64,000 bases of DNA from Streptomyces sp. NBC_00440 (GTDB taxonomy: Bacteria; Actinomycetota; Actinomycetes; Streptomycetales; Streptomycetaceae). The stretch is from assembly GCF_036014215.1 (NCBI RefSeq), contig NZ_CP107921.1, positions 4,905,501 through 4,969,500 on the forward strand, written 5' to 3'. How positions within the stretch are numbered: position 1 is the stretch's first letter; every line of letters starts with the position of its first letter. This document shows positions 50,586 to 59,620 of the stretch, one piece after another. Below the pieces are notes generated by a model. The model was given only the letters and a program-made list of their open reading frames with translations, made no database searches and had not been told where the DNA came from. A program made the position numbers and the translations under genes.

Positions 50586-51152
50586 CTAAGGGACGACGAC
50601 GATCTTCGTGCCGAACGTCGCGAGCGGCCACATCGCGTTGCCGTCCGCGCGCTTCATCCGGATTCCGCCGGTCTTCTGCTGCGGGTCGGGGCTCGACATC
50701 GAGTTGTCCGTGGCGGCGCTGAACCCGACCGTCACCCCGTTGACGCTCGCGAACCGCACCACGTGCTCGATCGGCACCCCGTCGGAGCCCATCGTGCTGC
50801 CTGTGCGCGAAGTCACCTGGTACGTTCCCGGGCGCGGATTCACCGCGCTCGGCATGACCTCGAAGGTCCGCACGCCGACCCCGGTGTCGCTCACCAGCCA
50901 CACCCGCTTCGCCCCGAGCGAGTACACGACGCGGGAGCCGGCCCCCGAGTGCAGCGGCACCGCGTGGCTGTTCTGCTTTCCCGGCTTCGCCGGGGTGCCC
51001 GACGGGTTGGTCGAGGAGGACGCCGAGGACGAGGGCTTGGGGGCCGCGAGGTTGGCGGGGGCGTTTGCCGACGCCTGGTAGGCGAGGAAGCCGACCACGG
51101 CGAGCGCTGCCCCGGTGAGCCCGGCCACGATTCCCGAGCTGCTCCTTGACAC
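50586..51152 (-). CDS. YkuD-like (L,D-transpeptidase fold) protein lacking the catalytic Cys
   Basis: A 188-residue protein with an N-terminal signal anchor (about 7-28) and a Ser/Pro-rich linker to residue 70. The C-terminal domain follows the YkuD pattern: beta strands RVWLVSDTG, RPGTYQVTSR, then VPIEHVVRF with H130 and TGGIRMKRADGNAMW, where active enzymes have (H/S)GC-[IV]-R. Here the position corresponding to the nucleophile is Gly163, so peptidoglycan cross-linking is not expected. A binding or regulatory role is possible. The GTG start has GGGGAG upstream. It is convergent with the small ORF and divergent from tsaB. Confidence 0.75.
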   Translation of the reverse strand: MSRSSSGIVAGLTGAALAVVGFLAYQASANAPANLAAPKPSSSASSSTNPSGTPAKPGKQNSHAVPLHSGAGSRVVYSLGAKRVWLVSDTGVGVRTFEVMPSAVNPRPGTYQVTSRTGSTMGSDGVPIEHVVRFASVNGVTVGFSAATDNSMSSPDPQQKTGGIRMKRADGNAMWPLATFGTKIVVVP

Positions 51153-51259
51153 CTGAGGCTCCCCATTTCTCGTACGTACGAATTCTCGGTGACGTTAGCA
51201 GCAGCGGGCTGACGGGATGGGGCGCCGTGCCCCCGCCGCAGGAGCCGTAGGCTGTTTGT

Positions 51260-52006
51260 GTGCTCCTGCTCGCCGTTGATACCGCCACGCCCGCCGTCAC
51301 TGCCGCCCTCCACGACGGAACATCCGTGGTCGCCGAGTCCAGTCGGACCGATGCCCGCCGTCATGGGGAGTTGCTGCTGCCCGCCGTCGATCATGTCCTT
51401 GCCGAAGCCGGGCTGAAACTGGACGCCCTCACGGGCATCGTCGTCGGCGTCGGCCCGGGACCTTACACCGGACTGCGCGTGGGGCTGGTGACGGCCGCCA
51501 CGTTCGGGTCCGCTCTGGGTGTGCCCGTGTACGGGCTGTGCACGCTGGACGGCCTCGCCTACGCGTCCGGGCTCGACGGCCCCTTCGTCGTCGCGACGGA
51601 CGCGCGGCGCAAGGAGGTCTACTGGGCGCGGTACGACGGATTCCGGACCCGGCTGGGCGAACCTGCCGTGGACCGGCCCGGGGACATCGCCACACAGGTC
51701 GCGGGATTGCCTGCGGTGGGGGCAGGCGCGCTGCTCTATCCCGATACCTTCCTCGACGCGCGAGCTCCCGAACACGTATCGGCTGGGGCCCTCGCGGCAC
51801 TGGCGGCCGAGAAGCTGGCACGGGGGATCGATGCCGCCGGAACCAGTTCCGCCGGAACCAGTGCCGACAGCAGCAATGGTGACGGGGCCGGAAATGAGCG
51901 GGGTGACGTGGTGATCGCTGAAGGGTTCCTTCCGGTCACACCGCTCTATCTGCGGCGCCCCGACGCCCAGGTGCCGAAGAACTACAAGGTGGTCACCCCG
52001 CAGTGA
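51260..52006 (+). CDS. tsaB: tRNA t6A biosynthesis protein TsaB
   Basis: A 248-residue ASKHA-fold partner of TsaD. Characteristic segments are LLAVDTATPAVTAALHDG, ARRHGELLLPAVDHVLAEAG and the GVGPGPYTGLRVGLVTA loop. It is slightly long because of a Ser/Gly/Asp-rich insertion at about 197-215 (GTSSAGTSADSSNGDGAG). It starts with GTG and its stop overlaps the rimI GTG by four bases, so tsaB-rimI-tsaD are coupled. Confidence 0.94.
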   Translation: MLLLAVDTATPAVTAALHDGTSVVAESSRTDARRHGELLLPAVDHVLAEAGLKLDALTGIVVGVGPGPYTGLRVGLVTAATFGSALGVPVYGLCTLDGLAYASGLDGPFVVATDARRKEVYWARYDGFRTRLGEPAVDRPGDIATQVAGLPAVGAGALLYPDTFLDARAPEHVSAGALAALAAEKLARGIDAAGTSSAGTSADSSNGDGAGNERGDVVIAEGFLPVTPLYLRRPDAQVPKNYKVVTPQ

Positions 52007-52503
52007 CGGTCGTACTACGGGAGATGCGCTGGTGGGACATCACGCCCGTGCTGGAGCTCGAACACGAGTTGTTCCCTGATGATGCCTGGTCCGAGGGCAT
52101 GTTCTGGTCCGAGCTCGCCCACGCGCGCGGACCGGCCGCGACCCGGCGCTATGTGGTCGCGGAGACCGCTGAGCGGATCGTCGGCTACGCGGGTCTTGCG
52201 GCTGTCGGCGGCATGGGCGACGTACAGACGATTGCCTCGGCCCGGGATCAGTGGGGCACAGGCCTCGGCGCCGAACTCCTGAGCGATCTCCTCCGACACG
52301 CCACCGCCTTCGAGTGCGGCGAGATCCTCCTCGAAGTACGGGTCGACAACATCCGCGCCCAGAAACTCTACGAACGCTTCGGCTTCGAGCCCATCGGCTT
52401 CCGCCGGGGCTACTACCAGCCGGGCAATGTGGACGCGCTCGTCATGCGCCTCGAACTGCGCCCGGAAATGGGCCTCGCACAAGGAACAGAGATCCATGGC
52501 TGA
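52003..52503 (+). CDS. rimI: Ribosomal protein S18 N-acetyltransferase family (RimI)
   Basis: A 166-residue GNAT acetyltransferase. The acetyl-CoA loop is [19 protein letters not shown] and the C-terminal ENIRAQ-like region reads [20 protein letters not shown]. Start GTG overlaps the tsaB stop, and the end overlaps the tsaD start by eight bases. tsaB-rimI-tsaD is a common bacterial arrangement; the actual acetylated substrate in streptomycetes is not certain. Confidence 0.92.
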   Translation: MTVVLREMRWWDITPVLELEHELFPDDAWSEGMFWSELAHARGPAATRRYVVAETAERIVGYAGLAAVGGMGDVQTIASARDQWGTGLGAELLSDLLRHATAFECGEILLEVRVDNIRAQKLYERFGFEPIGFRRGYYQPGNVDALVMRLELRPEMGLAQGTEIHG

Positions 52504-53683
52504 CGAACCTCTCGTACTCGGTATCGAGACCTCCTGCGACGAGACGGGGGTCGGCATCGTCCGCGGTACGACGCTGCTCGCCGACGCCGTCGCATCGAGC
52601 GTCGACACGCACGCCCGCTTTGGCGGAGTCGTGCCGGAGATCGCTTCGCGCGCGCATCTGGAAGCGATGGTTCCGACCATTGAACGTGCGCTGAAGGAAG
52701 CCGGGGTCGCCGCCAAGGACCTCGACGGCATCGCCGTGACGGCGGGGCCCGGTCTCGCGGGGGCGTTGTTGGTCGGCGTATCGGCGGCCAAGGCGTACGC
52801 GTACGCGCTGGGCAAACCGCTGTACGGCGTCAACCATCTGGCCTCCCACATCTGTGTGGACCAGCTGGAGCACGGGCCGCTGCCCGAGCCGACCATGGCG
52901 TTGCTCGTGTCGGGCGGACACTCGTCGCTGTTGCTGGCACCCGACATCACGGCGGACGTCCGGCCCCTGGGTGCGACGATCGACGACGCGGCCGGTGAGG
53001 CCTTCGACAAGATCGCGCGGGTATTGAACCTCGGCTTCCCGGGCGGTCCGGTCATCGACCGACTGGCACGGGAGGGAGACCCGAAGGCGATTGCGTTCCC
53101 GCGCGGACTGACGGGGTCGCGTGACGCGGCGTACGACTTCTCGTTTTCCGGGCTCAAGACATCAGTGGCCCGCTGGGTCGAGGCGAAGCGGGCGGCGGGC
53201 GAGGAAGTCCCCGTGCGCGATGTGTCGGCGTCTTTCCAGGAGGCGGTCGTCGACGTACTCACGCGCAAGGCCGTCCGTGCGTGTAAGGACGAGGGCGTCG
53301 ACCACCTGATGATCGGCGGCGGTGTCGCCGCCAACTCCAGGCTGCGCGCACTCGCCCAGGAGCGGTGCGAGCGGGCCGGTATCCGACTGCGGGTGCCGCG
53401 TCCCGGACTGTGCACGGACAACGGCGCGATGGTCGCGGCGCTCGGTGCGGAAATGGTGGCGCGAAACAGGGCGGCATCGGACTGGGAGCTGTCTGCGGAC
53501 TCGTCGTTGCCGGTCACGGACCCGCATGTGCCCGGTATCGCACGGGACCATGGGGAGGGGCCTGGCCATGCTGATGTGGACGGGCCGGGGCATGGTCAGG
53601 CGGGTGGCCAGGGGCTTGGTGGCGGGCTCGTACATGATCACGACCATGTCCACGAAATCAGCAAGGGCAACCTCTACTCATGA
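52496..53683 (+). CDS. tsaD: tRNA N6-threonylcarbamoyladenosine synthase TsaD
   Basis: A 395-residue catalytic subunit of t6A synthesis. The N-terminal [16 protein letters not shown], the metal-binding His pair in [22 protein letters not shown] and [13 protein letters not shown] are canonical. The tail from about 350 is extended and His-rich ([17 protein letters not shown]), containing a [12 protein letters not shown] stretch. The start at 52496 overlaps rimI. Its stop overlaps the next ORF (ATGA). Confidence 0.95.
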   Translation: MADEPLVLGIETSCDETGVGIVRGTTLLADAVASSVDTHARFGGVVPEIASRAHLEAMVPTIERALKEAGVAAKDLDGIAVTAGPGLAGALLVGVSAAKAYAYALGKPLYGVNHLASHICVDQLEHGPLPEPTMALLVSGGHSSLLLAPDITADVRPLGATIDDAAGEAFDKIARVLNLGFPGGPVIDRLAREGDPKAIAFPRGLTGSRDAAYDFSFSGLKTSVARWVEAKRAAGEEVPVRDVSASFQEAVVDVLTRKAVRACKDEGVDHLMIGGGVAANSRLRALAQERCERAGIRLRVPRPGLCTDNGAMVAALGAEMVARNRAASDWELSADSSLPVTDPHVPGIARDHGEGPGHADVDGPGHGQAGGQGLGGGLVHDHDHVHEISKGNLYS

Positions 53684-53967
53684 CCGTCGCGCTGATGTGG
53701 GAGGCCCGCGCGGCCGACGGCCGGGGCTGCGAGTTGCTGGAGTGGGCGCGGCAGCAGGCACAGGCAGAGGTTTCCAGGGCGGCCGCGGACGGTACGCGGG
53801 GCCCTCTGCGCCGTGAGTTTCTGCGTGCTCCGCAGGACCGGGTGCTGGTCCTCACCTGGTGGGACGCTCCCTATGATGCGGATCTGCCCGAACTTCCCGA
53901 GCCCGAAGCCGACTTGATCACCCGCGCGGTACACCGGTGGCGCTTTGAATCGGTCTGGGTGGAGTAG
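53680..53967 (+). CDS. 95-residue conserved-looking protein coupled to tsaD
   Basis: An ORF starting with ATG overlapping the tsaD stop (ATGA), which implies coupled translation. The product [20 protein letters not shown] continues with a helix ([11 protein letters not shown]), a beta-rich middle ([11 protein letters not shown]) and ends [11 protein letters not shown]. This looks like a small ferredoxin-like/antibiotic-monooxygenase-sized fold, but I do not recognise the family. Position suggests a link to t6A metabolism or simply a shared transcript. Confidence 0.75.
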   Translation: MTVALMWEARAADGRGCELLEWARQQAQAEVSRAAADGTRGPLRREFLRAPQDRVLVLTWWDAPYDADLPELPEPEADLITRAVHRWRFESVWVE

Positions 53968-54105
53968 GCCGGCTGAGGGCTGTGGCTCTGTTTCCTGGAT
54001 TGTCCACGCACACGTTGCCCGCTGGTCTTCGTGCCCGGCTGCTTCGCTGTTGCTTGCGCTGGACCTGGATCGGTAGCTAGTCGTGGAGGGTGCCCATCGC
54101 CTCTG

Positions 54106-55845
54106 CTATTCCGCGTAGTTACGCGGCGTATTGAGGTAGATGTGGCCGGTCGGACTGACCCAGGTGGTGATTCCGGTGACTGCATCACGCGTGACCGTCC
54201 AGTTACCGCGGTGCTTCATCAGGTGGTGGCGACGGCAGATCGGGATGAGATTCTCCGGGACTGTCTTACCGCCGGACTCGGGATGGTCGTGATCGAACTC
54301 CTTGACGTGGTCGAGATCGCATCGCTGTGCGGGCATGCGGCAGGAAGGGAAGGCGCACTGCTGGTCCCGGGCGATGACATGTCGTTCGGCTTCGGCGGTG
54401 GGGCTGTAGGTGGCGGGGTCGGTCTTGATGAGCAGGCCTGTTTTGGGGTGGGTGATCAAGCGACGCCAGATCGTGCCCTCGGCGAAGGCGATGGTGCGGG
54501 CCTGCGTGGCGGTGATGGGGCCGTAACCCTTCAGCTCTGCCGGATCCTCGCTCACGCCGATCAGTACGTCGAGGGGCACGGTCACGTGCACGAGTGCGGT
54601 GGTGGGTCGCCGAGAGAGGCCTTGGGGTGCCTCGGATTCCGCAGAAGCGGAGGAACCGCTCGGCAGGGCAGGTCGGTTGAGGATGAGATCGGCCAGAGCA
54701 TCCACTCGGCGCTGGCTGAGGGTGCGGCCGTCCACGACGAGGGTCGTGGCATGGGCGTCGACTGCTTGATCGAAACGGGCGCCGAGGTCTGCCGGCACCG
54801 TGGCACCCCAGGTGATCATGCCGTCGTCCTGTGGATAACGGACGATCTCCCGCTCTTTCGTCCGCAGTTCCAGCCGACGCTGGTAGCCCTCCGGGTCCGC
54901 CTTGATTACCTGGCGGCGCAGCGCTCGGGAGCTCTGGCCAGTTGCTTGGGTGGGCATCCTCGTCGCCATGGCGGTCTCGACTCGGGCGGCTGCCTTCGGT
55001 TCGAGGACCCGGCAGGCGTTGGCCAGATTCCTGGCCTGCATGTAGCAGATCTCTCCGCCTTCGAGCAGGCCGAGCGTGTTGGCGTAGTGGCCGGCCAGTT
55101 CCTTGGCGATCTGAAGCCGCTCGGTGGCGGTCGCGTTGCTGATGCGCAGGGCACAGGCCACCTCTTCGGTCGCGTAGTCCCCGTTGTTCAGGAGCTGGGT
55201 GTCGATATCGCGTTCGCTGGAGGGCGGTGCTGACTCGGCATGTGCGGCGATGTCCGCCAGTAGATGCACTTGCCGGGCAGCGAACCATGCTGCGTGGCGC
55301 TCCAGTACGGCCAGAGCGTCGATACGTCCGCGCGGCGACAGCTTCTTTGACTCCAGGGCTCCGAGGAGCGCAGCAGTCTGGGCTGAGGGAGCTGCCTCCC
55401 GTAGGTGGGCAGCCCAGTCGTCCGGTGTCTGAGGGCCGGCTGTGTTCGGTTGGGCTGCTGGAGCTGCTGGAGCTGCTGGAGCTGCTGGAGCTGCTGGAGC
55501 TGCTGGAGTTGAAGAACCTGAGGGGCCTGAGGGGCCTGAGGGGCCCGAAGGAGCTGGTGGATCGGGGACTGCGGATGCACCGGGCAACTGGTGTTGGAAG
55601 TCTTTGTCCAGTCCGTCCAGCCCGCCCGCCCCCTCCGGCGCGCCAGGTGGGCCGGGCGGGCTGGACGAAGCCCGTGGCTCAGGCTCATTTCTGTCCAGCA
55701 CAGCGGTCTGGGTTGCGGTCCGGGTTACGTACGTCGCCCGGTCGGTGCTGATCCGGGCTGCCTGGATGGACTGGATTGCCCGGCTGGACTGCGCTGCCTG
55801 GCTGGCCGCTGCCATTCGGTTCGTCTGATCAGTCTGGATGGTCAT
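54106..55845 (-). CDS. DUF222 / HNH endonuclease domain protein (13E12-type)
   Basis: A 579-residue protein. Residues about 20-150 are low-complexity, including an Ala/Pro repeat ([15 protein letters not shown]) encoded by a 9-bp array. A DUF222 helical domain follows (LAVLERHAAWFAARQVHLLA, LKGYGPI). The C-terminal HNH domain carries CAFPSCRMPAQRCDLDHVKE, then FDHDHPESGG and ENLIPICRRHHLMKHRG, with the Cys and His residues of the zinc/metal site intact. The family is abundant in actinobacteria, often as mobile or selfish elements, with unproven function. I start at the ATG at 55845 behind GGGGGTG; a longer ATG at 55956 has no good site. Confidence 0.87.
   Translation of the reverse strand: MTIQTDQTNRMAAASQAAQSSRAIQSIQAARISTDRATYVTRTATQTAVLDRNEPEPRASSSPPGPPGAPEGAGGLDGLDKDFQHQLPGASAVPDPPAPSGPSGPSGPSGSSTPAAPAAPAAPAAPAAPAAQPNTAGPQTPDDWAAHLREAAPSAQTAALLGALESKKLSPRGRIDALAVLERHAAWFAARQVHLLADIAAHAESAPPSSERDIDTQLLNNGDYATEEVACALRISNATATERLQIAKELAGHYANTLGLLEGGEICYMQARNLANACRVLEPKAAARVETAMATRMPTQATGQSSRALRRQVIKADPEGYQRRLELRTKEREIVRYPQDDGMITWGATVPADLGARFDQAVDAHATTLVVDGRTLSQRRVDALADLILNRPALPSGSSASAESEAPQGLSRRPTTALVHVTVPLDVLIGVSEDPAELKGYGPITATQARTIAFAEGTIWRRLITHPKTGLLIKTDPATYSPTAEAERHVIARDQQCAFPSCRMPAQRCDLDHVKEFDHDHPESGGKTVPENLIPICRRHHLMKHRGNWTVTRDAVTGITTWVSPTGHIYLNTPRNYAE
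55454..55510. repeat. 9-bp tandem array (GAGCTGCTG) inside the DUF222-HNH gene
   Basis: About six perfect copies of GAGCTGCTG in a row, reading as PAA/APA repeats on the minus strand. Pure nine-base periodicity indicates recent slippage expansion; it is in frame, so the linker length probably varies between strains. Confidence 0.85.
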
Positions 55846-56237
55846 GGCCCACACCCCCGTGATTGGCCTCAACTCTTGCTCGCCATCTCCCCGGCGAGTC
55901 ACACCCCTATCGTTGCTCACTCTCCGTAGTAACGCCAGGTCGTGATGCAGTTTCACTCGTATGAATGGCAGATCCGGAACATGGAACTCAACATCTTTGC
56001 CCTGCAGCGGACTTGGCCTCGATCTCGCTCATCCTGATCACCGTCAACCACCCGGCAGGAACAGTGCGCTTACGTGTGCCACGGAACCTGGAGTAGACAA
56101 GGGTGCTGGAGCAGCTACCGGTTCGGATGCGGGCGGGCGCGGTACGGATTTCGCAGGACCGGTGAGGTAGCGAGTTCTCCCGTAGCGTCCACGGGAGAGG
56201 GTCCGGTCTGTCCCGGCCTGCCTTACGCTGTGGTGCC
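55846..56237. other. Divergent spacer between DUF222-HNH and nucleotidyltransferase genes
   Basis: About 390 bases without a supported gene. It must hold the promoters of both divergent genes. I see no convincing hexamer pair, repeat or hairpin. Confidence 0.4.
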
Positions 56238-56960
56238 ATGTCCCCCACCCCGCCCGCCATGGACCTCGACCCCGCCCGTCGGGCCGTCTTCGCTCAGGAA
56301 CTGCGGGACGCGCTCGCGGCGCAGTGCCCCGGATCGGTAACCGCGCTGCGTGGTTCGCTTGCCCGGGGCACTGCGGATCCGTACAGCGACATCGATCTTG
56401 CCTGGACTGTGCCCGATGCGCAGTTCGAGGCCTGTGTGGCTGCCGTCGGGCCCTGCCTGGGTGCGGTGCGAGCGGTCGTCTCGCTGCGAAGCGATCCGGA
56501 TTCTCAACGAGATTCTCAACGTCCATGCAGTCGGAAGCTGTTGTTCCTCGCCTTCCGGGATATGCCGCTGTTTTGGCGGCTGGATCTGGAGATCCTGGCA
56601 GTTTCCGACGGGTCGGCCGGCCCGTCCGGTCCGGTGGGCCCGGTGGGTGCGGGCCTCGGCGGGGGCCGGGCGCAGGAGGACGGCGGCCCCGAGGGGGTGG
56701 GGGATCCCGAGTGGTCTCTCGCGGCCAGTGCACTCGCCAATGCTGTGGCTGTCGTCAAGGCGGTGCTGCGCGGGCAGCCGGAGGTGGCAGTGGGGCTGCT
56801 GGAGCGCGGCCTGCGCCGGATCGGCGCCGGCGGGTCGGCGAGCGGTCGGTGGCGTGCGGACGTCGTACGGCTCGCAAACGCCGCCGCCGAGCACGAGCCC
56901 GCTCAGCGCCCCCTCGCCGACCAGGTCAAACGTCTCGCGGCGGAGCTGCTGGAGGGGTGA
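56238..56960 (+). CDS. Nucleotidyltransferase-fold protein
   Basis: A 240-residue protein of the polymerase-beta superfamily. The motif ALRGSLARGTADPYSDIDLA gives the GSxxxG and DxD catalytic pair, and LFWRLDLEIL may supply the third acidic residue. A Gly/Pro-rich linker at about 125-155 (GPSGPVGPVGAGLGGG) separates a C-terminal helical region (LANAVAVVKAVLRGQPEVAV). It resembles small MNT-type or aminoglycoside-modifying nucleotidyltransferases. There is no HEPN partner next to it, so a toxin-antitoxin role is not supported. Substrate unknown. Confidence 0.78.
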   Translation: MSPTPPAMDLDPARRAVFAQELRDALAAQCPGSVTALRGSLARGTADPYSDIDLAWTVPDAQFEACVAAVGPCLGAVRAVVSLRSDPDSQRDSQRPCSRKLLFLAFRDMPLFWRLDLEILAVSDGSAGPSGPVGPVGAGLGGGRAQEDGGPEGVGDPEWSLAASALANAVAVVKAVLRGQPEVAVGLLERGLRRIGAGGSASGRWRADVVRLANAAAEHEPAQRPLADQVKRLAAELLEG

Positions 56961-57128
56961 CAGTTACATCGAGGGCCTGACAGCTACGGCAAGGAGCGAC
57001 AGCAGCTGCAGTTCGGAGCGCGGCTGATCGCTGGAACCCCGAACACCGGCTCCCTGGAACCCCGAGCCCCCCGGGGCCCCGCGCCTGGCTGCCCCACAAC
57101 TCCGCGGAGCCCCCCCCGGGATCACCGG

Positions 57129-58835
57129 TCAGGAACAGCTGGTCCCGTACGCCGGTACCTTCCCGTCCAGCAGATACGCGTTCGCCGTGCCGTCGATGCA
57201 CGCGCTGCCGTTCCCGTAAGAGCAGTGCCCCTCGCCGCCCTTCCAGGTGACCAGTACCCCGACCCCCTTCCCGAGCCGCCGCGCCATCGCTTTCGCCCCG
57301 CCGTACGGGGTGGCGGGGTCGCCCGTATTGCCGATGACCAGAATGGGCGGGGCTCCTTTCGCGCTGACCTCCATATGCTTCGTGGCCCCCTTGACGGGCC
57401 AGTACGTGCACTGGTTCAGCGCCCACGCGAACTGCGCGCCGAACAGCGGCGACGCCTTGCGGTAAGCGGGGAGCCGGCGCTCGATCTCGGCCTTCTGCAC
57501 CGGTACGCCGGAGTCGGCGCAACTGGTCGCCGAGAAGACGTTGTTGCTGTTCGAGTAGTGCCCCTTGGCGTCGCGGCCCGTCATGCTGTCGGCCATCGTG
57601 AGCAGCGCCGCGGGGTTGTGCGTACGGAGGTACCCGGCGACCGCGCTCGCCATCCGCGGCCAGCCGGAATCCGGCGAGTACAGCGCACCTTCGATCGCTG
57701 TCAGGGCGAGCGAGTCGTTGAGGGTGCGGCCCCCCGCTGCGGCCGCGGGGTGCTTCTCCAGACCGGCCACGAGGCCGGTCAGCACCTTCTCGACCCCTTC
57801 GGGAGTGGAGCGGTGCAGCGGACAGAGGTACGTGGCCGCGACGCACGAGCGCGCGAAGTGGTCCAGGGCCAGCTGAAAGCCCTTCAGCTGGTAGAAGGCC
57901 CCCTGTGTGAAGTCCTTGTCGGGGTGCATGACGCCGTCGAGCACCGCACGGCCGACCTTCTGTGGGAAGAGATGGGCGTAGGTCGCGCCGAGCTCCGTAC
58001 CGTACGAGAAGCCGTAGTAGTTCAGCTTCCTGTCGCCCACCGCCGCGCGGATCCGGTCCAGGTCCCTGGCCACATTGGTGGTCGTCAGATACGGCAGGAG
58101 AGGGCCGGACTTCTTCTCGCACTGCGCCGCGAAGTCACGGGTCGCGTCCATCCACCGCCGGACCTCGGTGGGGGTGTCCGGGGTGGAGTCGACGGCGTTG
58201 AGCGCATCGGTCTCCGGGCCGGTGAGGCAGTTGACGGGTGCACTGTTGCCGACTCCGCGCGGATCGAAACTCACCAGGTCATAGCGGGTGTTGAGCTTCG
58301 CGAACGTCGGCGTGAAGGCAGGCAGCGTGTCGACGCCCGAGCCACCGGGACCGCCGAAGTTGTAGACCAGCGAGCCGATGCGTTTGCCGGGACCCGTCGC
58401 GCGATGCCGGATCAGCGCCAGCGGAATCGTCTTCCCTCCGGGCTTGGTGTAGTCGAGGGGGACGTTCAGAGTGGCGCAGGCCCAGCCGGTGCCGGGGGCC
58501 TTGCCGCCGCCCTGCGCCTGGGAGGGCGCGGGGCACCTGGTCCACGTCGGCCGTTCCTGAGCCGGTGGTGCCGCGCCCGCGCCGGCGGCTGCCGGCGGAG
58601 TGACGGCGGGCGGGGCCGGGGCGGTGGCGAACGCGGGCCCGCCGAGCAGCAGAGAAGCGGCAGCGGCGCATCCCACGGCACGGCCGACGGCTTTACGGGG
58701 TACGCCGGCCCATGCCTTACGGGACGGCTCACCGGGGGGCGTACCGGGCGGCGTACGGAACGCCACGGGGAGGGACGAGCGGGACGAACGGAGCGACAAA
58801 CGCGCCGACGGGCGCGACGGCTTACGAGGCGTCAT
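57129..58835 (-). CDS. Secreted tripeptidyl aminopeptidase (alpha/beta hydrolase, Tap/Slp family)
   Basis: A 568-residue exported peptidase. A long basic N-region precedes a hydrophobic signal (AVGCAAAASLLLGGPAFATA, ending about residue 71). The hydrolase shows the oxyanion region YNFGGPGGSGVD, nucleophile in YYGFSYGTELGATYAH, Asp in IGNTGDPATPYGGA and His in GGEGHCSYG. This family removes N-terminal tripeptides from extracellular proteins. The n-region of about 50 residues is unusually long and no better start is in frame. Cys pairs (CPAP, CATL, CADS, CTY) suggest disulphides. The 168-base gap to the nucleotidyltransferase contains a duplicated CTGGAACCCCGA. Confidence 0.88.
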   Translation of the reverse strand: MTPRKPSRPSARLSLRSSRSSLPVAFRTPPGTPPGEPSRKAWAGVPRKAVGRAVGCAAAASLLLGGPAFATAPAPPAVTPPAAAGAGAAPPAQERPTWTRCPAPSQAQGGGKAPGTGWACATLNVPLDYTKPGGKTIPLALIRHRATGPGKRIGSLVYNFGGPGGSGVDTLPAFTPTFAKLNTRYDLVSFDPRGVGNSAPVNCLTGPETDALNAVDSTPDTPTEVRRWMDATRDFAAQCEKKSGPLLPYLTTTNVARDLDRIRAAVGDRKLNYYGFSYGTELGATYAHLFPQKVGRAVLDGVMHPDKDFTQGAFYQLKGFQLALDHFARSCVAATYLCPLHRSTPEGVEKVLTGLVAGLEKHPAAAAGGRTLNDSLALTAIEGALYSPDSGWPRMASAVAGYLRTHNPAALLTMADSMTGRDAKGHYSNSNNVFSATSCADSGVPVQKAEIERRLPAYRKASPLFGAQFAWALNQCTYWPVKGATKHMEVSAKGAPPILVIGNTGDPATPYGGAKAMARRLGKGVGVLVTWKGGEGHCSYGNGSACIDGTANAYLLDGKVPAYGTSCS

Positions 58836-59097
58836 GTTGATCAGTCTCTGACGGACCGTCGGATCCCGCCCGGCGCAAGGTCCGTACGGGGGACGGCGGG
58901 CCGATCACCCAGCCCGGTCACCCAGTCCGGGGCTCCCTCAGCCCACGCCGACCCGCTCAGCGCACACCTCCTCAGCCCACACCTCCCCCCCCAGCAATCC
59001 GGGCCAGGATTATCCTCCGGCCATACGGCACCCGGTGTCCGTACGTACGCGTAACCTTGAAATCCAGGACGCACGGGCCAGGGGGAAGGGGCCGCAA

Positions 59098-59463
59098 GTG
59101 AGCTGGTTCTGGTGGGTATTCATCTTCTTCATGGTCGGCGGCTTCGGCTGGGTCGCCGATACGGGCCGCACCGCGCTGCGCACGCGCCATGAGCGCCGGA
59201 TGGAGCGGCTGGAGACGGCCGAACGGGAGCGCAGGGAGATCGAGGCGGCGCACAAACCGCCCGAGCCGGTCTGTGGCTGCACGCATCACCTCGCCAAGCA
59301 CGACCGGCAGGGCAAGTGCCACGAGACCGTTGAGGTGCCGACATCCTGGGACGAGAACAAGAAGCCGCTGAGTTTCGAGCCCGGGGTCTGCAACTGCCAG
59401 CAGTACGTGGGACCGCAGCCGCTGTCCCAGGTGTACGCGGACGAGCTGACGGACCTGGCCTGA
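59098..59463 (+). CDS. Small membrane-anchored protein with Cys/His cluster
   Basis: A 121-residue protein. An N-terminal transmembrane helix (SWFWWVFIFFMVGGFGWVAD) is followed by a basic coiled coil (ERRMERLETAERERREIEAA) and a C-terminal cluster CGCTHHLAKHDRQGKCHE plus CNCQQYVGP, providing five Cys and several His residues for metal binding. The domain is not one I recognise. The GTG at 59098 has GGAAGGGG upstream; an ATG at 59035 would bury the helix behind a charged leader. Confidence 0.72.
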   Translation: MSWFWWVFIFFMVGGFGWVADTGRTALRTRHERRMERLETAERERREIEAAHKPPEPVCGCTHHLAKHDRQGKCHETVEVPTSWDENKKPLSFEPGVCNCQQYVGPQPLSQVYADELTDLA

Positions 59464-59546
59464 CGGACAGGGCAAGGGAAGCGGGGGCCAGGGAAGAGGG
59501 CGAGCAAAGAGGTACGCAACAGCAGGGCCGGGCTTCGTCAGGCGTT

Positions 59547-59620
59547 CGACGTCATGGGCTCGACGTCATGGGCTCGAAGTCATGGGCTCGAAGTCATGGG
59601 CTCGATGTCACGGGCTCGAA
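59547..59620. repeat. Five-unit 14-bp tandem repeat (CGANGTCAYGGGCT)
   Basis: Units start at 59547, 59561, 59575, 59589 and 59603, with only the fourth base and one C/T varying. The array ends inside the stop-codon region of the methyltransferase gene. There are no spacers, so it is not a CRISPR. It probably arose by slippage between convergent genes. Confidence 0.85.

Noticed and set aside
57225..59054. 609-codon plus-strand frame antisense to the tripeptidyl aminopeptidase
   Set aside because: Shadow of the peptidase gene; the catalytic motifs all lie on the minus strand.
59547..59620. Possible CRISPR array
   Set aside because: Units are 14 bp and abut without spacers; this is a simple tandem repeat.
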